Counted from the stretch's first letter, positions 23,126 through 36,785 are shown. The stretch is DNA of 64,000 nt from Cymbidium sinense (GCA_021442155.1 JAKCPB010001442.1:20911-84910), one strand, 5' to 3'. The notes: generated by a model not told the origin, from the letters alone. A program made the numbers and translations.

Positions 23126-25459
23126 AAATCTTGTTTGAAAATAATTATTAATAAAAAGAACAAAAATATGATTCCATTCATCAAATCTTCTCTTCTTTCG
23201 AAGTGTTATTTGCTTGTCTTTCAAATCTGCCATGACATGTTTAGGGTAGGTGTAAGAGTCCCCCAGTGGCATCCTATCCCTCTTTCTCAACATAAACACA
23301 ATCTAATCCATGCTATTATGTGTAAGAGAACCCGAGAGGCATCCTATTTCGATTAGCATAACTAAGTCGTGTGAGAGAACCCGCATCCTTTCTTAGTGGG
23401 AATTCTTTTCAGTTGCATTATTGCTTCATAATTCACGAGCATGTTTTAGGTAGGTGTAAGAGTCCCTAGAGGCATCCTATTCCTTTTAGCACATGCACAA
23501 CAAACAAATCCTTTATCTTGAGCTATTCTAATATGGGAGCAAGCCCTATGACACTCACTTTTAGGCTGTGGGTTTACATGCTACTTCGCTAGTATGTCAC
23601 CCCAATGGTCATTTGTTGGAAGATGTGAGTCCCAGTGCTTTCTTTCTAACTTGATCATTGCAAACCAATGAGCGCCTTGTTAATATGGTATGCTTCACTA
23701 CCCAACTAGTAAGCTACCTCATGATTGACTTTGTTTAAGAAGATGTGAGTCCCCATGCTTTCTTCTTGAACTAGCCATCATGTTCTAACTAGGTTGAGTA
23801 TTTTTTAGGCTTAGGATAAGTCCCCTAGAGGCTCCTTTCCTCTTGACTACTTTTGAGTTGATATAAGTCCCCTAGTGGCATTCACTCAGTAGTCGCCCTA
23901 GGTCGGATAGCACCTGTCGAGTCAAAAGACTATCGGCAATGTTTATAGAAAGATGTGAGTCCCGAGCTTTCTTCTAGGGCGATTGTTGCGACGGGCACCT
24001 TAGGTTGGTTGATGTTCTCTATGCTGATAGTGACTCACCCGGTGTGTACACCACTCTTGGCAGATATGAGTCTCCGAGATTTCTCCTTGAGTTGGACACT
24101 GAATACCTATTGGATATATGACTAGCCATGTCATCTTCTCCAGGGTGTTGGATTAAGCCCTTACTACCCCCATCCCTTATGGGCACTCTATTTGGATCAA
24201 GTCTTTTGTGACCCCATTTAGACATTACAGTTACTTTTTTGGGGGTTCCCCTTTCCTAGTAGCCACCCCATGGTTGGAAAATTTGTTTAGCGGATGCACA
24301 AATTCTCCTTGGTTCAAAATCTGAGATAGGTCTAATAATATAAGCTCTTTCAGTTTGATCTCTCACAAACTAACAAGGTCCATAATAAATAAACAAAATA
24401 AAATAAGCAAATAAAAATTAATTCCCTTATGGATTAGGAATTTAAGCCCCCAAGGGGCCCCTTTTCCCAAGCAAGCATTCTATCTTTAGGGTAGTGTCAA
24501 TAAAACTCCCAATAGGAATTGCCTGACTACATGAGCTGAGATAAATACTCAGGTTGGTACTCACTCTGTAGTCACCCTTAGGTCGGGTTCAATCTATTTT
24601 GTCACAAGCAGTTACCCTATCATTCCTTGAAGATGTAATGACATATTTTTTTTTGAGCATGATTGTCAAAAATAGGCGAAGCCCTAGGTTCAGATTTATT
24701 TCCCAAAGCAACTGATGACCCCAGTGGTCTTTTCTAGTGGAAGATGTGAGTCCCCGAGCTTTCTTCACTTAAATTGATCATTGCTTACTAAAAGTGTGAC
24801 CCATTGCAAACTAACAGAATCCATAAAATAAATTTGGAAAATGAAATCAATCTTGACTATCTTTGAGTTAATCTAAGTCCCCCAATGGCATTCACTCAAT
24901 AGTCAGCCCTAAGTTAGGTTCAATTTGTTGCCTTGCCAATAGATTACCCAAGAAACTGATCCTTACTTGGAGGATGTAAGTCTACTACGCTTTCTTCCTA
25001 GTACAACTACTATACACCGAAAGGCATCCCTTTGGTTGGTTAGTCCTACTATGTGCTTAGTAGACTATCCCTTTGGATTGGTAAATCTGAGTTAGGTCTT
25101 AGCCTCCATGGCTCCTTTTCAGTATAACCCATTGCAAACCAATAGGGTTCATTCTAAAAATTCAAACCTAACAAAATTAAAATCAAATCAAACCTCTAAT
25201 CCCCTTTTGGATGACTTGAACCTGCTTCCCTAGTGGAAGGTTCACACTCTATCCCTTAGTGGGGTTCTTCCCTCTCTCTTATGTCTTGAACATAAGTAGA
25301 GCCACATTGCACTAAGCTCTAGATTCTTTTTTTTTCCTTTGGTTATGGATAGATTGTTTCTGCTACTGCTTGTGATCTCTCGGTGTTGTTGATCATTTTG
25401 GTCAACACCAATCCATGCGATGTTCCTTGTCACTCACACCACACCTATTGGACGCCCTT
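23126..25459 (+). other. Element B: noncoding 3' region
   Basis: No gene is visible in this 2.3 kb. It carries the same recurring modules as elements A and D, including AGTCCCCTAGTGGCATTCAC and CAGTAGTCGCCCTAGGTCGG near 23860-23910. It ends CACCACACCTATTGG-(16 b or less)-CCTTT just before LTR2. Modules are more eroded than in D. Confidence 0.6.
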
Positions 25460-28400
25460 TGTTGATCTCATTTTTAGGATGAGCTCTCAACCCCTCTATT
25501 TAATACATAGGACTTTTCTTAGACTTTAAGAGTTCCTTAGTCTTATGACACATCTAGTGATTAGGTGGACACTCAACCTAGCCCTAAAAGACTTAAAAGA
25601 GTTAGCCATAGGAATAGGTCATGCCTTAGGGGTGTTAGGAAAACTTCCTACCCTTAGCTTAAACCATTCCTCACTTTCCTTCCTTCAAGTTAAACTCCAA
25701 ATCAATTCTATTTAATTTTTTCCAAATCAAATCAACTCCATATGATTGAAATCCATGATTGAAATCTATGATTGAAACCCATGATCAAAATCCATAGTAA
25801 ATTCCTAAGTCCAAATTTTGCCTAAGTCTTTAATTCTCCCTTAAGGACTTAGCAAAATCATGATTCAAACCTATTCAAACCTGAGATTTTCTCATAATCA
25901 TTTATATTCTCATTTATATTCACATATATAAATGAAATATAAATTCAAATCAATCAAACTAAACTCAAAACTCCAAATCAATTCATGAAAATTTTCTTAA
26001 GTCCTTTAATTTTCCATTAAAGACTTAGCCAAAATCAATCTTAAACCTTGATCAAACCTATTCAAATTCATGATATTTTCTCAAAATTATTTATATTCTC
26101 ATTTATATTCTCATGTATAAATGAAATATAAATATAAATCAATCAAATCAAACCCACAAATTAAATTCCAAATTTAAAATCCTTGAAATTCTCTTAAATC
26201 CTTTAAATTCCCTTTAATAGATTTAACCTAAATCATGATCAAACCATTTCAAATTCATAGGATTTTCTCAAAACTTTTTTCTATCCTAGTTTATATAAAT
26301 GAAATATAAATATAAATCAATCAAATCCAATTCAAAAATTAAATTTCAATTTAAAAATTTCCAAAATCCTTTAAATTCCTTTAATGGATTTAACCTAAAT
26401 CATGATTAAATCATCTTGAAATTTTCTCATGATCAATTTATATTCTCATTTATATTCACATATATAAATGAAATATAAATTCAAACAATCAAAATAGATT
26501 CCAAAAATCAAACTCAAATCCACTCAAAATCAAATCTAAGCCTTTCAAGCCAAAATCTTGAACTTAGTCAACTCACTTTCAAATCAAGCCAAACTCTTGA
26601 TTTTCTCTCAGTTAAATCAATCCTACAATCATGAGCTCATGTAAAACCAAACTTCAATCACTCAATCAAAACCTAATTCAAAAAATCAAACCCAAGACCC
26701 TTTCATATCCTTCCTTTGAATATGAAATTTTCAAATGGATCTAAATCCATTTAACTTCAAAACACTTCTAAATAGATTTATATTTCAATCATAAGTCCAT
26801 ATACAAGATCAATCAACTTCAAATCAAGCTTTGACCAAGCCATTTGACCCACTCTTGCTCACTTGACCCAAAGTGACCTAAAGTACCTTATGAGCCAACT
26901 TTTGATCCTAACCAAATTGGATTGAACCAAACTCATATATCCCTCTCATCATGATCAACAATCATCATGGGATGATCAATCAATCAAATTAGGTCAAACC
27001 AAGTCAAACCTAAGGGTTGACCAAGTCAACACTTAACCTAAAAAACCTTACATACCAAATTCCACCATAGGAGTTCACTCATAACCTATGTTTGAACCTA
27101 ACCTAGCCCAATTGGCCCACTTGACTCAAGTTGACCCATTTTGACCTAAAGGGTCAAAATGTGTCAAAACTTGATCTAAGCCAAATTGATTGGAACCAAT
27201 GGGTCAAGTCCATCCCAAATCACTTGTGGAACTTGACCAAAGCCTCAATTGGCCAACTAGACCCAACTAGCCCAATTGACCTTAGACCCAACATGACCTA
27301 AAGGGGTCATGTTGAGCCAAAATTGAACTTAACCCAAATTGATTGGAAACAAAGATACAATCCACTCCATATGACTAACCTAACCTAAACCTACCCTTGA
27401 CCTACCTCAAATAGGTCAAATGGGTCAAATAGGTCAACTTGACCCATTTGACCTAGTGAAGTCATATGAACCAAAACCAATATATACCAAATTGAATCAA
27501 ACCAAAGCCACCAAAACATTTCAAATGGTCATATGAACTTGACCCAACCCTTGGTTTGACCAATTTGACTATTGGTCAACTTGACCCAAGTTGACCCAAC
27601 CTAAATGGGTCAACATGAGCCAAACCCTATCAAATGGATTCCAAATCCAATGAAACTTGCCCAAACCTAGTTTCTCCACATACCCAACATGTCCAAAGTT
27701 GAAAATAGCAAAATGACCATCCTACTCCTAGGCCATAGAACAAATTTTGGCCTAATCCATGGGTAATTTGGTCATACCCTCTTCATAATCACTTGAGGCT
27801 TTCCTAAAAGCTCAAGAGGACTTAGTGATGAGTGGTGCACCCAACCCAATGGGTTTGGGTCAGCCCATTTGGTCCCTAGACCAAACCCGACCCCTAGCTT
27901 AAAATTGAAATTTTAAACTGCCTCTTAAGCTCAAATTCAGCACATGGGAAGTTGGCAATCCATTCCTTAGATCAAACCGACCATGTGCACACTCAAAATA
28001 GATCAAATAACCCTCCCAATCTCATTAATTGGATCAAAATAGCAAGACCATTGCTGACCATCTAATCCTTCAAGGGGGCGATAAACTCCCCCTAATTCAC
28101 TTTTGTTTTCACACACTCAAGGTCGATTGAAGAATAGGAAGCTAGAGGATCCATTAGGGATTGATCTTAAGCCTCCTAGAGCTCTTTCTAGTTTCTTCTT
28201 CTCCGCTTTTGAATAGTGAAAATAGGGAGGTAGAGTGAATTGCCAACTTCTTTACACTTGATTGCCTCCCACCTCCTACACACTTTCTAAGGACAATCGA
28301 AGCTCACCAAGCTTCCATTGAGTTCCCAAGCAAGGAGAGGAGCAATTGGATTAAAGCCAATGATCTTCAAGTGGTGTTGGTCCATAGAGCAAGCCACTCA

Positions 28401-28869
28401 ATCCAAAGGTCTAGAAATTTCAACAGGGCTTCATCTCCACTAGACGAAGCTACCTCAATGATCTGGAGCACCAGTGATCACCTCCAGCGAAGTATGGAAT
28501 TTTTTTATCACTAAACTAAATGTGGTGTGGAGCTTTGTGAAAGAAATTTTTACCTCATCAAATTTTGACCGTTGGATTTGCCGCTCTCTGTCTCTAGATG
28601 GTGTGGGTTAATTTTGGTTTGATTCAATGCTAGATCGAGCTTGGATCTTCCCCTTGATCATGGACGGTCTCTATTGATCAAGGGGAAGAACTTGGCTCAT
28701 CTCAACCATCCATCCGTGCATTTTAGATGGATAGATGAGATTATTTAGCACGTTTAGTTAACTGTTTATCCTTTATAAATTGGGTGAATCTCATCCGATC
28801 TTTGATCGATATAGAATATGCACATTTGCCACCACCACATTTGGGATGTGACATTTAAGTTACCCCTCA
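25460..28869 (+). mobile_element. LTR2, gypsy LTR 3' of element B
   Basis: It starts TGTTGATC at 25460 and ends TTACCCCTCA at 28869. It aligns with LTR1 along its whole length with many small insertions and deletions. The same AT-rich tandem units and TTGACC cluster are present. It is followed by an AT-rich segment instead of gag, so it also acts as the 5' LTR of relic C. Confidence 0.72.
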
Positions 28870-30784
28870 TGATGCTTGTAAAGTGCAATCCGCGCCACGC
28901 ATCACGCCGCGGAGCTAGGATTACTTAGGGTTAATTAAAATGCTTAATTAATTTTAATTAATCCATGGATCTTCAAAATGCATAACTCTTCATAAAATTT
29001 AAAAAATATGAAATAAAATGCTTTGGATAGATAATTAAACCTAGAACATTTTAAAATTAATTTTGATGAGTTTTGAATTATGATTTTCTAAATTTGGGTT
29101 TTATTATAAAGTGTATTTTACTAATTACTCTTTGATTAGGCTCTGATTAATTCTAAATTTCTTGGATAAATTTTTAGGGATGACCTGCCTCCCTAATTTT
29201 CTTGGGATTTATTGAAGGCTTGATTAGAGTAATTGAATGTGGTTTCCATAATTACCCTTCTCATGTAATTAAGAATAATTAGGGATTAGTGGTTTTAATG
29301 ATTATTAGTTGATTAAGGTCAGATCAAGTAAGTAGGAGGTTTATAGAATAATTTTGGGGCATTTCCCCTAAGCTATTTCCTAAACCTCCTCTTATCTCCT
29401 TAATCTCTTTTTAATTAAGGGTTAATTCATTAATTATGCCCTTAATCAATTTTCTATAAATTCTAAAAAGTTCCAGAACTTAATTAATCTACCTTGGGTA
29501 GATGCTTAGGTGTTTAATAGCCTAAGTTCAATTAAGAAAATCAAAACCCCATTCATAAGTATGAAAGGGTGTTTTGAAATTACTTAAGCTAACCCCCTTA
29601 GCTTAATTAACTTTTAATTATGATCCAAATTGCATTAAGCCTTTTCATTATTAGGTGCATTACAAATTTAAATTATTTGTGGGTTTTATGTCACTCATTG
29701 ACTCATAATTATTTAGTTAATTCTTCTAAGGTGGTCTAGGTAAGGAATTTAATTCATACCTTAACCTAATCAATACATAAAAATGGATCTAATTATTTAA
29801 AAATTAAACAAAATATAAAACACATGTGGAATGGGTTAGAATAGTAAACTCATCTCACCTTTTCAAAATTAAATCAAACTTCAAACTAAACAAAATTACT
29901 TTGAAATTCACTTTGATTTATTCTAAATTTTGTTATTCTATAAGAATGTCTTTAGGATTTAAGTGAAGTGAGTTTGTTTACATGCTTTCATTACTTTAAA
30001 TCTTTCCCCAACATGTTAAGTTGTATGCCATGTGATTTCATGCATTCATAATTTCATGTTCAAATTTTAAAATGAAATTGTTTACTTTATGTCATATGTG
30101 CATGTGTTGGCTAAAAATAAAATATGAGTATTATCACTACTAAATCCAAATTATTTTCAAAACTTATAAATGAAATATGAAATCTGAAAGTATGCTACTT
30201 ATACTTTAATTATAAGTTTGCATGTGAAATATTATAAAAGTATGCTTAGTACAGGTTTCCTTTCTCACCTATGCTGGTATAGTTTTTAATAGGAAGTTGT
30301 TGAGATATAAGGTTCATTTGAAAAGGACCTAATGCTTACCTAATTTCATATCATATTCATCTCTATTGTACCATCTAAGAAGGGTTACCTACACTTACAT
30401 ACATAAACTTCATAAACAAAATAAATCTATTAAACAACTTTTGCAACTTCCTTTTTTATTTCATTTCTTTTGTATGCATGTTTGTATTTAAAGAAAGTGG
30501 TATATTAGTCTGGACAACCCCAAGGTTGTGAGGCTTTAAGTAGCCCTAAGTAGGTATTTTACCTTACACCTCTGGTTAACAATGGTGTTGTACTCACTTA
30601 TGCCTTTCTTACTTTCATGTATGTATGTGAAATTTTGGATAAGGAAAACCTTTTCTACTTAAGAAAAATCATGCATATTCAACTTCTAAATTTTCATAAA
30701 TGGATTACTTAGCATGCATCATAAAATGTGTTAACTACTCTCATTTGCATGTATAGATATGCTTATGGTCCATCCATATGCATG

Positions 30785-30807
30785 TTATATATATATATAT
30801 ATATATT
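30785..30807. repeat. (AT)n microsatellite
   Basis: A perfect alternating A/T run of about 22 bases lies inside the leader-like segment of relic C. Confidence 0.9.
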
Positions 30808-31847
30808 GGGAAAGAGATGAAGTAATGAGTGTTATGTGGATTTTGATTCATTTTATTTAATCTTAAAATTCCTTTCTCTTTGAATAGGTTTGTTTAGGGT
30901 TTATCTAAACTTAGGATTTATTAAAAGATGTAATCAAAACATTCACCTAAATGAAACTAAAATATGAACCCACTTTAGAAAATTACTTAAGATTAGGGAA
31001 GGAAAGAGAAGTTCTCTTCTCTTTCCCTCACTTCATAACTTAGTAATTAATTGTAGGTTTCACTTAAAATAAATTAAAATATGAAATAAAATCAACCCAA
31101 AACACTTAAACAATTTAAATGAAACCTTCCTCTAAGTTGAACATGTCCTTCACACTTAAGAAAATTTGAACCTAAAGCCATAGCTAAGCATACCACACAA
31201 ACCTTCAAAGCACACACATTAACTTAAGTCACCACTTCTAGCCTTAGGTTAAGTCAGTGCATGGTTTGATGTTATGTTTCATTTTATGATATATGTTTTA
31301 GAATGGATGTTAGGGTATATGCTCATAGAATGAATGGTAGGACGTTCTTAGTCTAACTATTCTTTTCGGTAGGAGATTGTGCTTAAGGGGTGCTATCATA
31401 ATAAAAATGTAAATGCTTTTGCTTGCAGATGCTTTATACCCCTAAGCATAATACATAGGCCAGGTGGACTTAGTCACCCATGTGTGGGGTGATAAGTCCA
31501 ATATACATGCTTGGGATTTGTGTGGTGTGTTTTAGCTAATCTTTTTTTTGCAGGTATTAGTTAGATTTCCATTTTTCCCTTTTCATGTAAAAATTTGTAT
31601 AATTAGGATTTTAGAATAATTTGTTATGGGGCTTAGGATGAGCATTGGCCATAAGATCCTATCTTATGCACCATATGAAGCCTTGGAGCACCTACCATCC
31701 AACCATCTAAAGAAGGAACCAAAGAAGAAAAGAAAAGAAGAAAGAAGAAAGAAAAAGAAGAAAGAAGAATAAAGCTTGAAGACCCCCATAAGAATGAATT
31801 TCTTTGCTTAATTGCAATTTAATTCATTTATAATTTGAGTTTTGTAA

Positions 31848-31866
31848 GGGTAGAGCTCGGCTACCC
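31848..31866 (+). other. Conserved hairpin GGGTAG-AGCTCGG-CTACCC (copy C)
   Basis: A 6-bp perfect stem (GGGTAG/CTACCC) encloses AGCTCGG. The identical 19-mer occurs at 55569-55587 in the homologous segment of D, although the surrounding sequence has diverged a good deal. Confidence 0.65.
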
Positions 31867-33290
31867 ACATTTGATATTTTGGCTTGTCCACCACAATGAC
31901 CATTTATTCTTTTTGTGATTAGCTTTATAAATTGATTGATGATTTGTTTAGATTTTGCATTAAGTAGCATGATTTTCCTAGTTTCTTCCTTGCTTTATGT
32001 ATGGTCTAGAAGTGGATTAGGCTCTTTGGGGAAAATAAATCTTTTACCCAACTTAACAATTCAAATTAAAATTAAACAACTCATAACCTCACCTCCTTAT
32101 GTTTAAAATCAAGATAAAAGAAATAGCAACCCCTTAGCTGGTGAGCATTTCTATATAATATCATGTACAAATGCATCTTATTTTACTCTTCATTGGAGGG
32201 CTTCCAATTTTTCCAGAGAACCCAGCTTGATCTTTAAGAGTCGTGGTGGAAACTCACCTCCTCCGTTCTCTCTAATTTTGGCAAATAATCTTCTTTCTCA
32301 AGCATTAGTCATAAAAATCCTATTAGCTTGAGTCAAAATATTTGTCCAAAATAAAAATAAAATGAAACTTTAATTGCATTAGATTTAGGTCATTTGAAGC
32401 ATGTCCCTTTACATGATCTAGTCTCTTTAGGGAGTGAATTTAAGGACTTAGTGTCTTTCTAAATAATAACAGCTTAGCTATCTTGCATAAGCATAAAGAC
32501 TTGCCTACATGTATTTAAAATCATAGGAGGAGTTAGTTGGCAGCCACCCACAGGCGATTGTAAGTCGAACCTATCGAGTGGTTTGTCCTCTCTTGTGGAG
32601 GCAAACCAAATTACCCATTTTTCTACTTAGATTTAGGTTGTGCTTCTGGCCCTTGTCAAAGCTCCCTAGATTTAGGTTATGAGGTTACCTCTCCCCTTTT
32701 AGGGCCATAAGAATAATTCCTCACCTCTTAGGAATTTTGTTAATCTTATGTTAAGGAATCTTAAGTCCTAAAAATCTAAAGAAAAATTCAACTAAAACAA
32801 ACTAAATCAATTTTAAAAATGTAAAGCCCAACTATAGGATAGTCTGAGATGCTCGCTAGCCTTTCAAGCATCGTGGGTATCTTCTTCTTATCTTTCATTA
32901 TGGCTTCGATAATAAATCAATCTTTTGATCAATCCCATTTTGATCTTCACAGATAAACCAATCGATTGATAGTCCTTTCCTATTTAAATCTTCAAAGACA
33001 ATGATCAATTTTCTTAATTGAGAGTTTTCCTAAGGGATCCCATCCTTTAAGATATAATTAATTATGGGGGCTTGCCCTTGTAGGGAACTTAACGAACCCA
33101 GTTAAAAAAAAAAACCTGCTGAAGTAGGGGAAGAATCTATGGTACATATGCAGACCCATCATCCTTAGGAGTCCTTATTGAGGTGATTAGATCCATTAAA
33201 GGGTAGTGTTTTCTGTCTTTCAAGATAGTACACTATTTCCTTGATGATGTACCTGATCACCTGAATAAGTACATCTATGGATCTGCATGA

Positions 33291-34190
33291 CATCTTACCA
33301 AGATGAATTTCTATAGGTCTCTTCTTTTCTTTCTCCCCATAAATTTGAAGGCAACTCCTTATAAGAATTTATTCACCACAGCCTTCTTCCTAGCACAGCT
33401 ATTGCACACCGAAAGGCAACCCCTTAGGTTGGCTAGCTCTACCCCATGGCTAGTAGACTATCCCTTTGGATTTGTAAATCTGAGATAGGACAAGTCTGAT
33501 ATAGCCCCTTCTTAGTGGGTCCATCGCACACCGACATGGTTTATAAATTAACTCTATCAAATTTGACTGACCTCACATCTCTAACGGTTACATCCTCAAT
33601 TCAAAATCAAACTAAACCAAACAAACCATATCAAATGACATGAAATTAAGGTAAAATTAATCTTGACTACTTTTAAGTTGACATAATCCCCAACAGCATT
33701 CACTCAGTAGTCGCCCTGGTCAAGTTTGACTTGTTGTGCATCCAATAGGTAACCTCAATGATTGTTCCTCGCTTTGGATGATTTTAGTCTGCTACACCTT
33801 CTTCCTAGCATAATCATTGCACACCGAAAGGCAATCATTTAGGTTGGCTAGCTTTACCCCACATCCGATAGACTATCCATTTGGATTTGTAAACCTCAGG
33901 TAGCTTTACTCCACATCAATTAAAATAAAATAAATTAAAGCTGATTCGATCTTAATCCATTGTGGATTATAGATTCTTATCCTCAACAGATCTTCTTTCC
34001 ACAAAACATATAATCAAATCAAATTCAAACCTTATCCCCAACAAATTTTCTTCTTCTATACCCTTGATATAGACCCTTCACATGTCATGTCCAATGCATG
34101 TGTGATCCCATAACAGATCTCCATCTAGGTCCTTGACATCGAATTCTCATCAAATCTTATTTCTTCTCTTATGCACACCTTTAATACTTC
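33291..34190 (+). other. Scrap of gypsy 3' noncoding region (relic C)
   Basis: It matches 24990-25200 and 48500-49330: TTCTTCCTAGCACAGCTATT, CACACCGAAAGGCA, GACTATCCCTTTGGATTTGT and GATAGG-type modules. It joins the leader-like segment directly, so gag, pol and LTR are missing between. The last 250 bases (33950-34190) correspond to the part with GATTATAGATTCT near 49250. There is no gene. Confidence 0.55.
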
Positions 34191-34194
34191 AACC

Positions 34195-35650
34195 AAAAGC
34201 CTAACAATGTATTCATTCAAATTACATCATCTTAACATTATAATCAACATTTTATGATTTATGATGGTGCACCCTCAAACTAACTATACAATATCATGCT
34301 AATCATATTATAGTGTGAATTACACACTATGTTATATTATAATATATGATGTTATATTATGATTTGCTATAATATAATATAATGTCTAACATTTAAACCT
34401 CATTATAATCACTTAAAAAGAATAAATAACAAAATTTTCTAAAAATATAAATATTGTTCATTTTGGATGTAAAATTATTTTTTCTCTATTAGAAATGGTA
34501 CAAAATAGCATAATTTTGGTGTTGCTATTGTGTGCCTTGAATTTGGCCAAATTCTTCCATCTCAACCTTCAAATTAACAATTTGTGAGTTTTGACCCAAT
34601 GTCTTATAAAAAAAGTAAAACATACTAAAATGTACAATAACATTTAGTAACACACCACCAAATTCATATATATATGTGAAGTTATGTTGTTATGTACATT
34701 ATAATTTAATATGCTTTCATATAATATATATTATCTTACATTACACCTTAAAACGAATCACTTTAAGCAAAAAAAAGTATAAAATTTGGTTAAAAAATGA
34801 ATATTTATTTTGGATGCAAAATTCCATTCTTTTGATTAAATGACACACCATAGCACACCCCAATGATGTTCCCTAAAGCTTACCTTAAATTTGGCCAAAT
34901 CCCAACATCTTAGCCTATAAATCAATATTTTTATGAATTATACTAGTACAAACTATACCACATCATACTATAACAAATAAAATATGCTAAATAACAAGTA
35001 GTAATGCACAATAGTATGATATAATGCATGATTGTACACTATGTTATGGCATCCTATATTATAATACACTATAACATACTATATTATATTATATTGCATA
35101 TCACATCACAAGGGATTGCTTCAAATAAAAAACAATAAAAATAGTCAAAACAATAAAAATTTATATATTTTAGTCATATCACTTACAAGTTTTAAATTGA
35201 AACAATATATTATGATGCCATGCTCTACCTATTATGAATTTGGCCAAATTCCACCATTTTAAAGTTTATGTCAACATTTTTATAAATAATGCTAGTGTAG
35301 GCTCGACTGGATGATTTCAAAATACTTAAAGAATTTAAAATGTGTAGAGTAATATATTATGATATATGATGTTATACTATGCTACAACATATAATATTTA
35401 TTTTGAACATAAAATCTTACTTTTTAGACTACAAGTGGCGTAGCACACCTTTGGTACTACAACCTAATTCCCACTTCAAATTTAACAAATTTCATCATCT
35501 AATTTATTAAATCAATATTTTGGGATTTATATTAATATAAACTATAGGGCACAATAATATACTAAAACATTTCAAAACATCTTATAACATCCAAAAGACA
35601 TAACTACAAGCTCAAATATATGATGATACATTATATTATAACATATGGTA
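34195..35650. repeat. AT-rich satellite, period about 330-350 bp, about four units
   Basis: The core ATTTGGCCAAATT recurs at 34541, 34889 and 35238 (spacing 348 and 349). A degenerate version is at about 35480, and an earlier unit mark CAAATTACATCATCTT sits at 34218. Each unit also carries AATCAATATTTT-like, TTTTGGATG-AAAAT and ATATTATAATATAT parts. There are no coding features. It adjoins interstitial telomere-like repeats, as subtelomeric satellites often do. Confidence 0.65.
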
Positions 35651-35779
35651 TTATAATATGATTTAGGTTAGGGTTTAGCATATTCAAATCACTAATAATC
35701 AAGGGAAAGTCTATGACATTTTCTTTAGCTACCATAACTATGTTAGGATTAGGTCATTCTTTAGACCTATAATGACATT

Positions 35780-35890
35780 TTATTTAAGGTTTAGGGTTTA
35801 AAGTTAGTTTAGGGTTTAGAGTTTAGGGTTTGGGGTTTAGGGTTTAGGGTTAAGGGTTGTAAGTTTTAGGATTTAGGGTATAGGGTTTTC
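35780..35890 (+). repeat. Interstitial telomere-like repeats (TTTAGGG type)
   Basis: Several TTTAGGGTTTAGGG units with single-base variants lie on the plus strand between the satellite and the 3' end of LINE unit 3. Confidence 0.85.
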
Positions 35891-36785
35891 TTTTCGATAA
35901 AACCCACAAAGGAGAGAAATTTTATTGCCACAAAGAAGGATTACAAAAGTCATTAAGAGGGGAAAATCTCAAAACTAATGCTTCAGGAGCTACAATCAAC
36001 CTAGAGAGAAAAATACCCAAACTATTACAACTAGAAGAAAGAAAAAAAAAGAAACCTAAGAAAATGAGTAGCAAAACAAAAGAAAAAAAAAGTAGCCAAA
36101 GACCACAAAGAGAACAGTAAGAGAGGGAGGGCAGTAGAAGCCAAAAGTAGAAGTCGACACGTGCAAAGAAAAGAAGAAATACCTACAGAAAGGAAATCAA
36201 GAGAAAGATCAAGAAATAAAAGAAGAGGATGGGAGGGAAAGCAAAAGAAAGGCTCAGGCTCAGTATAGAAAAAAGGGGCAACCAAGTTTTGTGAGCATCT
36301 AAACTCCAAAAGAAGGGTTACAGTAAAAAAAAGGCTACCAACCAAAAGCAGATAAAAGGAACATCCTAGCCATCATTGTGAACAAACCTCAAAAAATGCA
36401 CTCAACCAAGCAGCAAAGTCATCCAAGAACAAGGGATAGCAACTAGCACCATAGAAGGAGAAAAAAAATTAAGTAACTCTGACATAAGGCAAACCAGCTT
36501 TATCTAAGTTAGAAAGGCCTCTGTTTTGAATTTTTCATTGGAAAACAAAGTAAAATCAAAAAGATTACTCCCCAATCCAGCTAAAAGTCAGTGCAAGCAT
36601 TACCTTCTCTCAAAATATGAGTCATCTTAAAAGACAGTTTACAAATAATAGCATTAATATTCTAAAGTAAATAGAAAAGTTTAGCATCACCCTTGTGATT
36701 AGAGTTGATCGTAGTAACAACCATCTTAGCATTAGATTCTAACCAAATGGAAAGAAAATTCTTCTCCAAAAATTCGATCCGTATA
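35890..36785 (-). mobile_element. LINE unit 3: 3'UTR and RNase H end, strongly 5'-truncated
   Basis: The minus strand shows an RNase H end: IWLESNAKMVV, then LSFKMTHILREGNACTDFL (about 36600-36770), matching unit 2. A short 3'UTR follows with the family block near 36245-36330 (GGCTCAGGCTCAG, GAGCATCTAAACT, GAAGGGTTACAGT). The 3' end (GAGAAATTTTATTGCC on the plus strand) is separated from telomere-like repeats only by TTTTCTTTTCGATAAAACCC. The 5' end stops at about 36785 where unrelated DNA begins. Confidence 0.7.

Larger units (their letters stand above)
16985..25459 (+). mobile_element. Ty3/gypsy (Tat-type) element B, internal region lacking leader and most of gag
   Basis: It begins in the C-terminal third of gag straight after LTR1 and runs through protease, RT, two RNase H domains, integrase and a long noncoding 3' region to LTR2. 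Leader, primer-binding site and N-terminal gag are absent, so the LTR1-gag border is a deletion. Tat identity rests on the second RNase H and on protease-region similarity. Stops and frameshifts occur in every domain. Confidence 0.78.
28870..33290 (+). other. AT-rich noncoding leader-like segment downstream of LTR2 (relic C)
   Basis: The 4.4 kb have no coding potential. They are homologous, in the same order, to 52081-56996 downstream of the LTR-like segment in D, so LTR plus this segment is a family-conserved unit: either a long gypsy leader or a continuation of an extremely long LTR. Marks include TTAATTAA-rich DNA at 28930-29450, a block GGCTTTAAGTAGCCCTAAG near 30530 (triplicated in D), and a conserved hairpin at 31848. 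Gag-pol that should follow is missing. Confidence 0.55.

Noticed and set aside
25400..25459. Polypurine tract before LTR2
   Set aside because: The bases before LTR2 are pyrimidine-rich (CACCACACCTATT and CCCTTT), unlike a polypurine tract.
36031..36345. Leucine/phenylalanine-rich 104-residue minus-strand stretch
   Set aside because: It lies in the 3'UTR of LINE unit 3, and no equivalent frame exists in the other units.
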